Below, one piece after another: positions 1 to 8,365 of a DNA stretch of 64,000 nucleotides; position 1 is the stretch's first letter; every line of letters starts with the position of its first letter. Under the pieces are notes generated by a model. That model was not told where the DNA came from and ran no database searches. It saw nothing but the letters and a program-made list of their open reading frames with translations. Both the position numbers and the translations under genes were made by a program. Origin of the DNA: Isochrysis galbana (taxonomy: Eukaryota; Haptophyta; Isochrysidales; Isochrysidaceae); assembly GCA_018136815.1 (NCBI GenBank), contig CM030937.1, positions 1,033,053-1,097,052 of the forward strand. Direction: 5' to 3'.

Positions 1-115
1 GTGCGTGAGTGCGTGGGTGCGTGGGTGCACAGTAGTACACAGCACCGGCAGTGTGGTGTTAACCCGCTGCTGGTACCAACACTTGCAGATTGAGGTGTTA
101 ACGACTTTGTTGTCA

Positions 116-307
116 GCATTTGATTACGTTTTGTGGTGGGGGCCCAAGGGGGGGTCTTAGTCCTAATGGGCCCCGGATATGGATATGTGCTTGTTGGGTG
201 TATTGGTATAGGGAAGTTTCTACTGAGAAAATCCTCAAATTTCCTCAATTCTGAGATGGTCATTTTTCACCCCTAATAACTAATAAAAACCCTGTTTGAC
301 CGCCCTA
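116..307. repeat. Terminal fragment of a TAGGGCGGTCA-ended DNA transposon
   Basis: The segment matches 62505-62686 in the same orientation, sharing the blocks TACGTTTTGT, TCCTCAAATTTCCTC and GAGATGGTC. Both end in GTTTGACCGCCCTA. The reverse complement of this end, TAGGGCGGTCAAAC, also starts at 38219 and 42839. This is the terminal inverted repeat of a DNA transposon family, of which only one end is present here. No ORF or target duplication can be assigned. The first 100 bases of the window hold GTGCGTG-type simple sequence and nothing else recognisable. Confidence 0.65.
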
Positions 308-457
308 GTATGTGTCTGTGGCATCGTGGCATCAACACGCGCCAAGGTTTACGGGCGCAGGTGCGCTGAGGGTTGTCGTGTTAGTACGTTAGTACCCTAG
401 GGTTAGTAGTTAGTACCAGGGCTAGTACGTGAGAGTAGTAGAGAGAAGTGGTAGTAA

Positions 458-3344
458 CCTAGGTGGGAAACCCGTGTTTGCCGTGTTTCTACGGAGGCCA
501 AAAACAGCCTGTTTTTACCGTGTTTCAAATCCCCTCCGTTTTAGGTACCGTGTTTGTACGGGGGTGCGCCCACTCGTGACAGCGCCGTGCGCGGTGGCGG
601 GTGCATGTGTGCGTGTGTGCGCGCACGTATCAATTAATATTCATGGCTCACTTGTCACTTGCTCTTCCCAATCAACAATCAATACCCTTACTTAGTACTT
701 AGTTAGACGTTAGACAAGTAGCTGACGGACCATCTCCTCACTTGGAATAACAGACTCATCAGCAAGCCAATCGTCTTCGCCGTCACTGTCGTCGTCGCTG
801 TCCCACTTTGCAACATCGGGAGACCATTGAGCGCTTTGCACGCGCATCTGCACATGCATAGTTTCGTGACAATAGACAAGCTTGTCCGCAACATGATGGC
901 TCATACTCGACCGATGTTGAGTGTGAATCTGTCCGTACACTGACCAATTGCGTTCAGCAGCAGACGCAGCTGCTGGTTGTGAAAGGACATGTTGCGCCAA
1001 AGAAGCAAGCAACGGAACATGCTTGCCATAGATGGTCCACCATTGAGATGGCTCCATCTCCTTCGCGTTTTCGAGTGCAGATGGTCGAGAGAAGGCGCCT
1101 TGGCAACTTTGGAAGACGACAAATTCTCGCTCAACTTGTGCCACTCGTTGAACCACCTCGGGAGTCGAATAGGTATATTTCTGCCAAGCCTCGTCTTGGT
1201 TGGCAGCGGCCAGGATTGCATCGCGCAAACACAAGCGGTCAAAAATGACGTGCAGACCATCCGTGGTGGCCTCATCCAAATCACCCACCGTGTTCATGAA
1301 TTGAGGATCCAAAGCATATGCCGCAGCGTGCATTGGCGAGTGTAGATACTCCCAGCGTTCGGCGTGAATTTTTGCCAAGTCCTTGCACCATGGGACCTTA
1401 CCTTGCATTGATTCGATCCGTTGCCCAATTGTGAACATGCGGTCATACACCTTGCCCATGCAAAAAGTGTTGCTGTCCAGCAAACGGAGAAGCTTGACGA
1501 GAGGCATGGCCACATGGAAAACCGTTGTGAGAGGTTTCCAAAAACCCTCCTCATCAAGCACAATTGCTTTTACCTTCCTCCCTATCTCTACATCAAGGGC
1601 CTCCTCATCATCCGCAGTGAGAGAATGTCCCCGGGACGAGAACTTATGCGCCGAATACTCCATCGTGACAACCACTTGTTGAAGCTCAGTCTTCACACGC
1701 AACATTCGGGACATCTCTCGGTATTTCCCCGCAAATCGAGTTTGCTTTGCGCGATACAACCCAAAGTTTGACCCATGATTTGCTGCAATCATCTCCCTCA
1801 GCTTCATTCGCGGCCACCTGGTGCGGCCCCAAAAGAGAGATAAGACAATGCCGACCTTTGCAATGACGGCTGCCACTTCATCAACTTTGGCAAAGTCTTT
1901 GAGCTCAAGACTCACCACATGAGTCCCGCAGCACGTCGGCGTGAGCCATTTGTAATGCCTTTCCAAAATTTTCCAAGCTGCCTTCATCGTGCTACAAGTG
2001 TCGGTCACCACTTGGACGAAGCACAAACGACCATGCCGCTCGATACGCTGACGAAGCAACTCCGCCACAAACTCAGCATTTTCTGTGTCATCACTCTTCA
2101 CCTTGACGGTGCCATCAAACAGCATGCAGCCGGGATTGCCGTACAAGAAATTGATGAGATGGTCCTTCTTGACGTTATCCCACCCATCTGAGAGTATTGA
2201 GCAGCCTTTGCTGAACAGCAACTGCCGCAAAGGCTCTATCTCGCGTTGCAACCTCTCGACGGTATCAGTGAGCAATGGGCCCAATAGACTCTTCCGATTT
2301 GGGCCCTTGTACGACGGATGTGCCATTTTCAGCGCCGCTACCATAGCCTTGAACTTTGGGTGGTCTGCCACAGCCGCCGGGATGTTACAAGCATAAAACA
2401 TTTCCGCAATCGCACCATCACACAATTGCTTCGACGCCGCATCGAACTGAAGCACACCCTGCCCCTGCCCTCCCCCTCCCCTCCCCCGTGCTAAAGGCAC
2501 ACTCCAAGACTGGCCGGCTGCGAGCGCCGCCGCTGCCGCCTGGTCCACCTCCCTCACAGCCACCTTCTTCCGCTTCCTCGCTCCCTTGTCATCCTCATTG
2601 GCGCGCACCTTCTCAACCAGCGCCAAGAAAGACGAATCATCTGCCGGGCACCGTGCAGACTGGTTGCGACCCAGCACATGGTCGGCAACCCTTGTTGCGC
2701 TGCCGCGCCGCTGCACCCCGCAGCCGATGCACCGCCACATAGGGTGGTTGGGATCTTCCTCTTCGACAATGAGCACGCACGCCCAAACTGGATCGGAGCG
2801 CCTCGCAGCAAGCGAGCGCTTGCGCGCTCCCTGCAGCAAGGGCTGGCTCAGTCCTGTTGCACGCGTTGGCAACACGCCAAAGATGCCTGGCGCCTCCCTG
2901 CCGCGCGAACGCGCAGGCACTTGCTCCTCCTGCTCCTCCTCGTCTTGGTCTTGGTCTTGTCGTGCGTCTGCCCTTTGCCCATGGCCTCGCGCTCCATCTA
3001 GGAGCGCCGCCCACTGGAGGCGCGGTGCGGCGGGCAGCTGCCGAGGCGCCTCGGCACGATTGGCTGCGTCCTCCTCCTCCTCATTGCGCGCGCCTCGCGC
3101 GCGCGAGGCACGGTCGGGGTTAGGGTTGAACATGGGGATTGAGGAGAGGGAGGAGGGGGGGGAGCGGGAGCGCGCAGCCGGAGAAGAGGGAGGAGCGTCG
3201 CAGCGTCGCGCAAGTGGCGCAGGGGGAGGCCCCCCCACCGGTATCAATGTTTTTTGGACTGTTTTTGGCTGTGTTTCTATGAAAGCCAAAAACAGCCTGT
3301 TTTTGCTGTGTTTGGAAACCTTCTGGCTGTGTTTCCCACCTAGG
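458..3344 (-). mobile_element. Complete hAT-family DNA transposon
   Basis: Both ends carry the inverted repeat CCTAGGTGGGAAAC: 458-471 directly, and 3331-3344 as its reverse complement. The element is flanked by a perfect 8-bp direct repeat, GGTAGTAA, at 450-457 and 3345-3352. An 8-bp target duplication is the hallmark of hAT transposition. Subterminal regions at both ends repeat short blocks such as CAAAAACAGCCTG. The element is 2887 bp long and holds one long transposase ORF on the minus strand without stops. Intact ends, matching target duplication and an open transposase suggest a recent, possibly still autonomous copy. Confidence 0.93.
710..3133 (-). CDS. hAT transposase (BED finger, RNase-H core, hAT dimerisation domain)
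   Basis: The product would excise and reinsert the surrounding element in the nucleus. The start at 3133 is the first ATG in the frame and gives 807 residues; the frame stays open upstream to 3289 but only through non-ATG codons. The N-terminal 100 residues are low complexity and rich in Glu, Gln and Arg. A BED-like zinc-binding segment follows (CIGCG, then a later His and Cys). A DUF659-like core contains ILSDGWDNVKKDHL and VVTDTCSTM. The C-terminus has the hAT dimerisation signature AAERNWSVYGQIHTQHRSSM. Length and domain order match plant and algal hAT transposases with DUF659. No frameshift is seen. Confidence 0.93.
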   Translation of the reverse strand: MFNPNPDRASRARGARNEEEEDAANRAEAPRQLPAAPRLQWAALLDGARGHGQRADARQDQDQDEEEQEEQVPARSRGREAPGIFGVLPTRATGLSQPLLQGARKRSLAARRSDPVWACVLIVEEEDPNHPMWRCIGCGVQRRGSATRVADHVLGRNQSARCPADDSSFLALVEKVRANEDDKGARKRKKVAVREVDQAAAAALAAGQSWSVPLARGRGGGGQGQGVLQFDAASKQLCDGAIAEMFYACNIPAAVADHPKFKAMVAALKMAHPSYKGPNRKSLLGPLLTDTVERLQREIEPLRQLLFSKGCSILSDGWDNVKKDHLINFLYGNPGCMLFDGTVKVKSDDTENAEFVAELLRQRIERHGRLCFVQVVTDTCSTMKAAWKILERHYKWLTPTCCGTHVVSLELKDFAKVDEVAAVIAKVGIVLSLFWGRTRWPRMKLREMIAANHGSNFGLYRAKQTRFAGKYREMSRMLRVKTELQQVVVTMEYSAHKFSSRGHSLTADDEEALDVEIGRKVKAIVLDEEGFWKPLTTVFHVAMPLVKLLRLLDSNTFCMGKVYDRMFTIGQRIESMQGKVPWCKDLAKIHAERWEYLHSPMHAAAYALDPQFMNTVGDLDEATTDGLHVIFDRLCLRDAILAAANQDEAWQKYTYSTPEVVQRVAQVEREFVVFQSCQGAFSRPSALENAKEMEPSQWWTIYGKHVPLLASLAQHVLSQPAAASAAERNWSVYGQIHTQHRSSMSHHVADKLVYCHETMHVQMRVQSAQWSPDVAKWDSDDDSDGEDDWLADESVIPSEEMVRQLLV

Positions 3345-3640
3345 GGTAGTAATGCTCAGCAGTTAGATTATTATTATTATATAGTGGGAGTAGTGTTACT
3401 AACGCTCAGATGTTTTATTATTAGTAGTAGTATATGCAATTCTCAACGGTAAGACCGTTTGCTGTTCTCGAACAACATGAATATATCTACTACTATTATC
3501 TGTCCGAAGTATGAAGTATGTATGTATTCGATATTGTATTGTGTATTGTGTATTGTTCGCCTATTTCGGGCTCAGGTACATCTCACTCTCCCTCCCTGTC
3601 CCGGTCTGTGTGTGTGCCTCGCGTCGCACCTCGCAGCCGC

Positions 3641-4048
3641 ATGAGGACCGTCGCCACCATGCTCACCGTGCTCGTGTGCGGCCTCGTGTCCGAATGCTCG
3701 GCCTTCTCAGCGGGCGTGTCGGCACGCACCCCCGATCCCCGCGCTCTCGCCCTCTCCTCCATCGCGTTCACCCCGATGCCATCGTCTCTCGCCGCGTCGC
3801 GAACGTCAGTCGCAGCTGTCACGATGAAGGCCAACAAGGATATGCTGGAGCTTGAGGGTGTTGTGCTCGAGGCGCTGCCAAACGCCAACTTTCGCGTACA
3901 GCTGGACGAGACCGAGCAGGTCATCCTTGCCCACGTATCGGGCAAGATCCGCAAGAACTACATTAAGATCCTCGTGGGTGACCACGTCACCTGTGAGATC
4001 TCCCCCTACGACTTGACTAAGGGCCGCATCACCTTCCGCCGGCGGTGA
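3641..4048 (+). CDS. infA: Plastid-targeted translation initiation factor IF-1, nuclear encoded
   Basis: IF-1 binds the A site of the 30S subunit during initiation and is a bacterial-type factor, so it should act in the plastid. The ATG at 3641 gives 135 residues. Residues 1-22 form a signal peptide ([20 protein letters not shown]) followed by Ala-Phe, the cleavage motif used for import into red-lineage complex plastids. A Ser/Ala/Arg-rich transit region follows. From about residue 66 comes the complete IF-1 OB fold: [19 protein letters not shown], then [17 protein letters not shown] and GRITFRRR at the end. The gene is a single exon and lies 290 bp from the hAT insertion. The frame is open upstream of 3641, but the targeting peptide fixes this start. 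Confidence 0.9.
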   Translation: MRTVATMLTVLVCGLVSECSAFSAGVSARTPDPRALALSSIAFTPMPSSLAASRTSVAAVTMKANKDMLELEGVVLEALPNANFRVQLDETEQVILAHVSGKIRKNYIKILVGDHVTCEISPYDLTKGRITFRRR

Positions 4049-4736
4049 GTAAAGAGGCGGCCGATGATACGGGTGCACTGATGCTCCGCAGTGTGCGCTG
4101 CCGCCCTCAGACGAGGTGCGTCCGCCGAAACCCTTGGGTATGCAGTGCTCGAGCAGATTGTGCCCCGCCGGGTAAGCCTTTGCCACGAGTTGTGCCTCAG
4201 AGCCGCCCTTGCGCAGGGCAGGCTACCGACGGTCGTTTTGCGAGGTCATGCTGCGGCCGCGCTGACCCTGGCTCGCTCTTTGCCCGCGCGGCAAACAAGA
4301 TGGGACTCCTATTTGGGTGGATGAGGTGGTGAGGTGAGCGTTGTTGAGCGATGCTACACACCTCTTCATCTATCCTTAGTGGGCATGTGCATGTGCTTTA
4401 TGCATATGGGCTCATGCACACGCAGCGTGCACGGTATTGCGCAGCTTGCGCGCGCATTTGAGAAGAGGAGTAGTTTGCACGGGACCACCACAAATGAAAA
4501 ACGGTCTGCCGTCAATACAAGGAGACGGAAGGCAAAAGGGGGAGCCCACTCTCGCTCTCCCGCCTTAGCCCTAGCCCTAGTCACCATTGTAGGGTTTGGG
4601 GTGCAACTCGCGTACAGTGCCACTAACACCGCCAGTCACTAGTGTCTCGAGGGATCGAAAATCGAACGAGAGCACATCGCGCGGCTCTCCGCCTATACAT
4701 CCGTCTATAAGATTATACCACTACTTAGTTAGAGTT
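4049..4736. other. No gene seen; 3' flank of the IF-1 gene
   Basis: No ORF here has family resemblance. The stretch is presumably the 3' untranslated and intergenic region of the IF-1 gene. A short CCCTAGCCCTAG run near 4567 is not a telomeric array. Confidence 0.4.
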
Positions 4737-4772
4737 AGGTCGCGTTCCTTCGAATTCGAATATCGGAGCAAC

Positions 4773-4850
4773 AACCTACTTTTATTAGTGGGGGTCAATG
4801 GGGGCCTCGCGCCCCCGTCACTCCATTGCAGACACTCCCCTGGGTAGGCA
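4773..4850 (+). repeat. Type-A repeat, 5'-end fragment
   Basis: It starts AACCTACTTTTATTAGTGG and runs through the hairpin GGGGGCCTCGCGCCCCC. The same start is found at 12964, 31379 and inverted at 45355. Only about 80 bp are retained here. Confidence 0.7.
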
Positions 4851-5039
4851 TAGTACGTACCTGGGCGCGCGAGACAATGCGCCCCGCTGTCGAATCCAGA
4901 GTATCTCTATACTCAAAGCTCAAAGCGGATTCGATACTCGATAGTGCGAACGAATTTTGTTTTCAGGGCTTGTCTCGATGGTTCGCCGCTCGTTCGACAT
5001 ACTGAACACCGAGGCTTCACATCGCTCGTCAATTCATTT

Positions 5040-5250
5040 GTCTCCTTCTTTGTTTATTTCGAGCGTTTATGTTTGTTTCTCAGTTCTTTTGTTGATTGAG
5101 TGGTGTTAGTAGATTGAGTTTTGTGAGGTGGTCACGTGCGCCGTCGTCATGTAGCGCGTTCCCTTCCCTCCCCCCCCTCTCTCTCTCAAGGTTGTGCCCC
5201 GAATGAGACTTGACACGATCAAGCATCGGCTTGATTCGACAGTTTAAAGA
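5040..5250 (-). repeat. Type-E repeat, also present at 43967
   Basis: The reverse complement matches 43967-44167 over about 200 bp, sharing GCTTGATCGTG, GGCGCGCTACAT-like and GACGACGG blocks in the same order. No coding capacity is visible. Its limits are unclear. Confidence 0.55.
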
Positions 5251-6419
5251 CATCCCTCTCTTCCTAGCACGCCCTCGCCACGCCTCGCCGCCCATCGCGC
5301 CGTGCACAAGCACAAGCCCACACATGCACATTGCGTACAAGCCCCATTGCACACCACCCGTTGCCCGACCCCACTCTGACCCATGGGGTGAGCATGGCTC
5401 GCGTCTGCGGCAACGAGCGCGGTCAGCCTGCCTTCCTCCGCCATTCCCTTGCCTCTCGCCTCGCCTCCGCCTCGCCAAGCCTCCGCTTTCCACTGCCCCT
5501 CATCCTTTCCCATCAATGACACCCACTCATGTACGTCTGTTCTTCTCTCTCTCTGTCGTTCTCTCCACCGCTCCTCCTACCTTTGAGGGCTGAGTCCCCT
5601 CAGCCTTAAGCACGCAGGCTGCCTCCTCCTCCTCCTCCTCCTCGTGGTTCGTCGCGATCGATGGTGTGGTGGTGGTCTCGGTCTCGCTCTCTCTTTCCAT
5701 CCTTTCCCCCGTTCGATACGTTTGGCTCTCCAATTTGTTACGACGGTTTGTCTCGTTTGGGTTGTGGTTCTCCAACGATGTCAGCCTTGATCTCGAGCTT
5801 GCTTTCAATCTCCTTCTCGTCCTCGTTCTTGCCCGCGTGTTCGTCGCTTGGATCCTCGGTCTTCGGTCGTCAGTCCTCCTTCTTCTGTTGCGTCGTAGTT
5901 GAGCAAAATTCCCCGTTTCGATCGCTTGTGATCACTCCTCTCGTTATGGCTAAGGCCACCTCCGTTCAATCATTGATTCTCGTTCAGGCTTCGGCCATCC
6001 GCGTTCTCGTTCTCGATTCTTTCGATTCTCGATTATTCTTGTTTTGATTTTGCTCTGAGTATGATGCTACTAAAGTGTGAGGTTTGGCGCTCGACGTCTC
6101 CTGGCTTCTGACTACGTTCCGAGTTCTAGTTCTTGGCCGCGTATGAAATTGTAGGAGGTCTCGACTCTTGTTTGATTCTTGAGTTCTTCAATTCATTCGG
6201 TTCATTCTTTCGTTCTTTGTCCGAGTTACCGTTCGTTCGGAGTGTGATTGTGTACCCGTAAGTTTCTCAGGAGGGATGTGCGCCCCAAGTGAGACTTGTC
6301 TTTAAACCGCGTTGGTTTAACCCGCTGATTGCGCACACTCTTCGGGGTGAGAAGGCAAGAGGGTCACATTCACTTGTGATTGTTGTGTTCTCTCGTTTGT
6401 CGGGGAGTGTCGTATTCCA
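5251..6419. other. No gene seen; pyrimidine-rich, low-complexity DNA
   Basis: CT-rich sequence with several open frames on both strands, none showing a domain or a convincing codon pattern. Near 6280-6340 the phrase GAGACTTGTCTTTAAA resembles the type-E region near 5205-5245, so this is probably decayed repeat DNA. Confidence 0.35.
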
Positions 6420-6807
6420 TACGAGGACAGACTTTTTTTTACTTCTAGCCTGTGGGTTATTATTTTAACTCTCAAGGTCTCGTTGATGGGTATATCGCCT
6501 CTTCTCCTACTTTCTCTTGATGTCATCAAACGTTCCATGATTGTCGTCTGTCTTCTGTTATACCTCGGTCGCAGCTTCCCAGCGAGGTCTGCCCTCGTTG
6601 TGCCGACTCCTCTGTCGCATGCCTATGCGCTGCTAACTAAGTGACCTGGGTGCCGACGCTTGGCCGTCCGTCCAAGTGCGGTTAGTTTTTGCCCCGTTTG
6701 GTTTAGTTTGTGTGCCTCTGTGGACCAGGAACTTTTTGAGTCCACGCGTTGTAGTCCCTCGTGTCTACCTTGGACCTAAGAAGCTCTCATTCTCATTCTC
6801 TCTCTCA

Positions 6808-7755
6808 ACTAAGTTTATACTTGGTTCGCCCATGGGGGCTCCTCCTCCACAAGCCTCGCTCCTTCGACATGGGCTAGTACTTTGTCTTCATCGCCAAGCG
6901 ACTCGGTCACCGCACCTACGAGGAGATCCGCGCCCCAGCCTTCAAGTTCTGCGAACACATGGAGGAGGGCATGAGCGGCGCCATCCTGGCGATGCTGCTC
7001 GTCACAGCCTCTGGCATGGGCCGTGGGTGTGGAGACTTCCGCGTGGACCTGGCCAAGAAACGCTACCCGTCGATGTGGGCACCGATCAAGCCATACATGG
7101 GCCGTTGGTGCAAGGCAACCCTCATGCTCGTCGGCGACTACTCTGACGAGTACGACAAGATCCCAATCCCAAAGACCAGATACATTGGAGAGCAAGCCGC
7201 CGTCGCGTATCTCTGCATGGAATACATCACGGCGGTCGCGTACGCTGAAGCGGATCCCATGGTGCAAGTGCGCCGAGCAGCTGGCAAACTCTACATGCAG
7301 AACAAGGAGGCCGTCCTCGCACGCATTATGGATCTCGCCACCCAAGATCAGCCGAGCGACATCGTCGCCTGCCAGAAGAACGACATCGAGAATATCGACG
7401 AGGAGGTGTGCGAGAAAAAGACGAAAAGGATGAAAACTCAGTAGCTTTGGGGTTGCTGTGTGTTTTGGGTTAGCTTCCTTAATTAGCGTTGTACTCAAAT
7501 AATACAATGGAGACTGGTTGAAAAAGAAAACATGCACATCTGGGTGAAAAAATAATAATAACCTGGCCCTCTTTTGACGGAACGCGACTTTATCTAAGCC
7601 CTTTTCCCCTATCCCCCTAGTAGTGCACGGGGGGAGTCGCCTGATGGCGGGGGGGAAAGGGCCGGCGGATTGGGGGTGTAGAAAGTTTTGCTGCGTGAGT
7701 AAAAAGTAGAGGGTCCACGGCCGCGTGTGCGGTGAGACTATTAAGAAGTTAATTA
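6808..7755 (+). mobile_element. B-D modular element, copy (i), carrying an ORF
   Basis: It begins with the B-module start ACTAAGTTTATACTTGG and ends with the D module (7583-7755, containing CCCCCTAGTAGTGCACGGGG and GTGTGCGGTGAGACTATTAA). It is flanked by ATTCTCATTCTCTCTCTC at 6789-6806 and the same 18 bases with one mismatch at 7756-7773. The type-C copy at 12641-12662 is the uninterrupted site. The middle is not B sequence: it carries an ORF (6877-7444) and an AT-rich tail with a GACGGAACGCGAC motif. Long target duplications favour target-primed reverse transcription. Confidence 0.75.
6877..7444 (+). CDS. Unrecognised ORF carried by a B-D element (5' truncated?)
   Basis: The frame opens after a TAG at 6874-6876 and runs to TAG at 7442-7444. 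The first ATG is at 6959 (161 residues); the codons before it (YFVFIAKRLGHRTYEEIRAP) look coding too, so the true start may be lost. Third positions are strongly G/C, unlike the flanks. I do not recognise the family. The C-terminal third recurs at 53885-54027 (DPMVQVxRAAGKLYM, VLARxxDLATQDQPSDIVAC), followed by a similar Lys-rich tail and AT-rich 3' sequence. It is either element-encoded or a captured host gene fragment. Confidence 0.45.
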
Positions 7756-7868
7756 ATTCTTATTCTCTCTCTCTTCCACTAGCTCGCTAGCTAGTCTCGT
7801 CTCTACTCTCCGACGCCACGCGTTGCAATCCTCCGAACCTCAGTCTACCTCTTCGCTCATAGCGCTCG

Positions 7869-8105
7869 ATGGCAGACACTGTCAGACCCTACTCCTACTA
7901 TGACTTCTCAGACATCTTCCCGCAAGCAACAAACAACCACTCTTTCACGGCCGCGTCAGCTGCCGGCTCGATCGAACGGCCCTCTGCCTACGAGCCTGTA
8001 GTCATCGCATGTTCGACAGCCTACACCTACACGTCGACACATTTTGCACGTTCAGTGTTCACTTTTCATTCAACTTGTTTCGCCTTGGTCGCCTCCGGAC
8101 GCTAG
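7869..8105 (+). CDS. Short repeat-encoded ORF (copy 1)
   Basis: A 78-residue ORF starting MADTVRPYSYYDFSDIFPQA. Its first 50 residues recur at 12755 with about ten substitutions, most of them single-base changes, so the frame has been kept in both copies. After residue 50 the two copies diverge completely. This could be the start of a gag-like or host-derived first exon within repeat C. I recognise no domain. Confidence 0.35.
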   Translation: MADTVRPYSYYDFSDIFPQATNNHSFTAASAAGSIERPSAYEPVVIACSTAYTYTSTHFARSVFTFHSTCFALVASGR

Positions 8106-8365
8106 CGTGTTTCGCGGTCAAGTTCAACTATTTTTTGTTTGAGTAACTTGTATTCCATATTCGACGGAACCCGACCTTAGACTTAGCAGAAAAACCCGCC
8201 ATCAGATAAGGACAAAAGAAAACGCTGACAGCTGTTCTCTAAGAGAGGGACACGCGGGAAACAAGGGGAAGAGGGGAAGCGAGAGGGGGAGGGGGGTGGG
8301 GGGGCACGTCCCGTCGTAGGTTCGCTCTCTTGGTCGCGCCGGCGGCCGCCTCGCTCGCTTTGCGT

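Larger units (their letters stand above)
6420..8020 (+). repeat. Type-C repeat, copy 1, split by an insertion
   Basis: Segments 6420-6806 and 7756-8020 together match the continuous copy at 12280-12905. Shared blocks include GTCGTATTCCATACGA, CCGACGCTTGGCCGTCCGTC, TAGCTCGCTAGCTAG and the start of a short ORF. The interruption at 6807-7755 is a B-D element with a target duplication. The family could be a retroelement 5' region or a duplicated gene 5' region; nothing in it names a class. Confidence 0.7.
4737..8178. repeat. Pair of GTTCCGTC-type inverted ends around nested repeats
   Basis: The left sequence at 4737 (GGTCGCGTTCCTTCGAA) and the right sequence near 8160-8178 (TTCGACGGAACCCGACC) are imperfect reverse complements. 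The same end motif, GACGGAACGCGAC, occurs at about 7573, 21230 and 54210, and inverted at 33023. This suggests a transposon family whose ends enclose this block, but other insertions are nested inside and no target duplication was identified, so the pairing of these two ends is tentative. Confidence 0.35.

Noticed and set aside
710-3289. Upstream extension of the hAT transposase to 3289
   Set aside because: The extra 52 codons begin at TTG and include the subterminal repeat region; the first ATG is at 3133.
4560-4585. CCCTAGCCCTAG run resembling telomere repeats
   Set aside because: Only two to three imperfect units, and the repeat is CCCTAG, not CCCTAA or CCCTAAA; not a telomeric array.
7590-7755. 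D module as an LTR
   Set aside because: No second identical copy in the same orientation flanks any single element, there is no TG...CA terminus, and D is always at the 3' end only.
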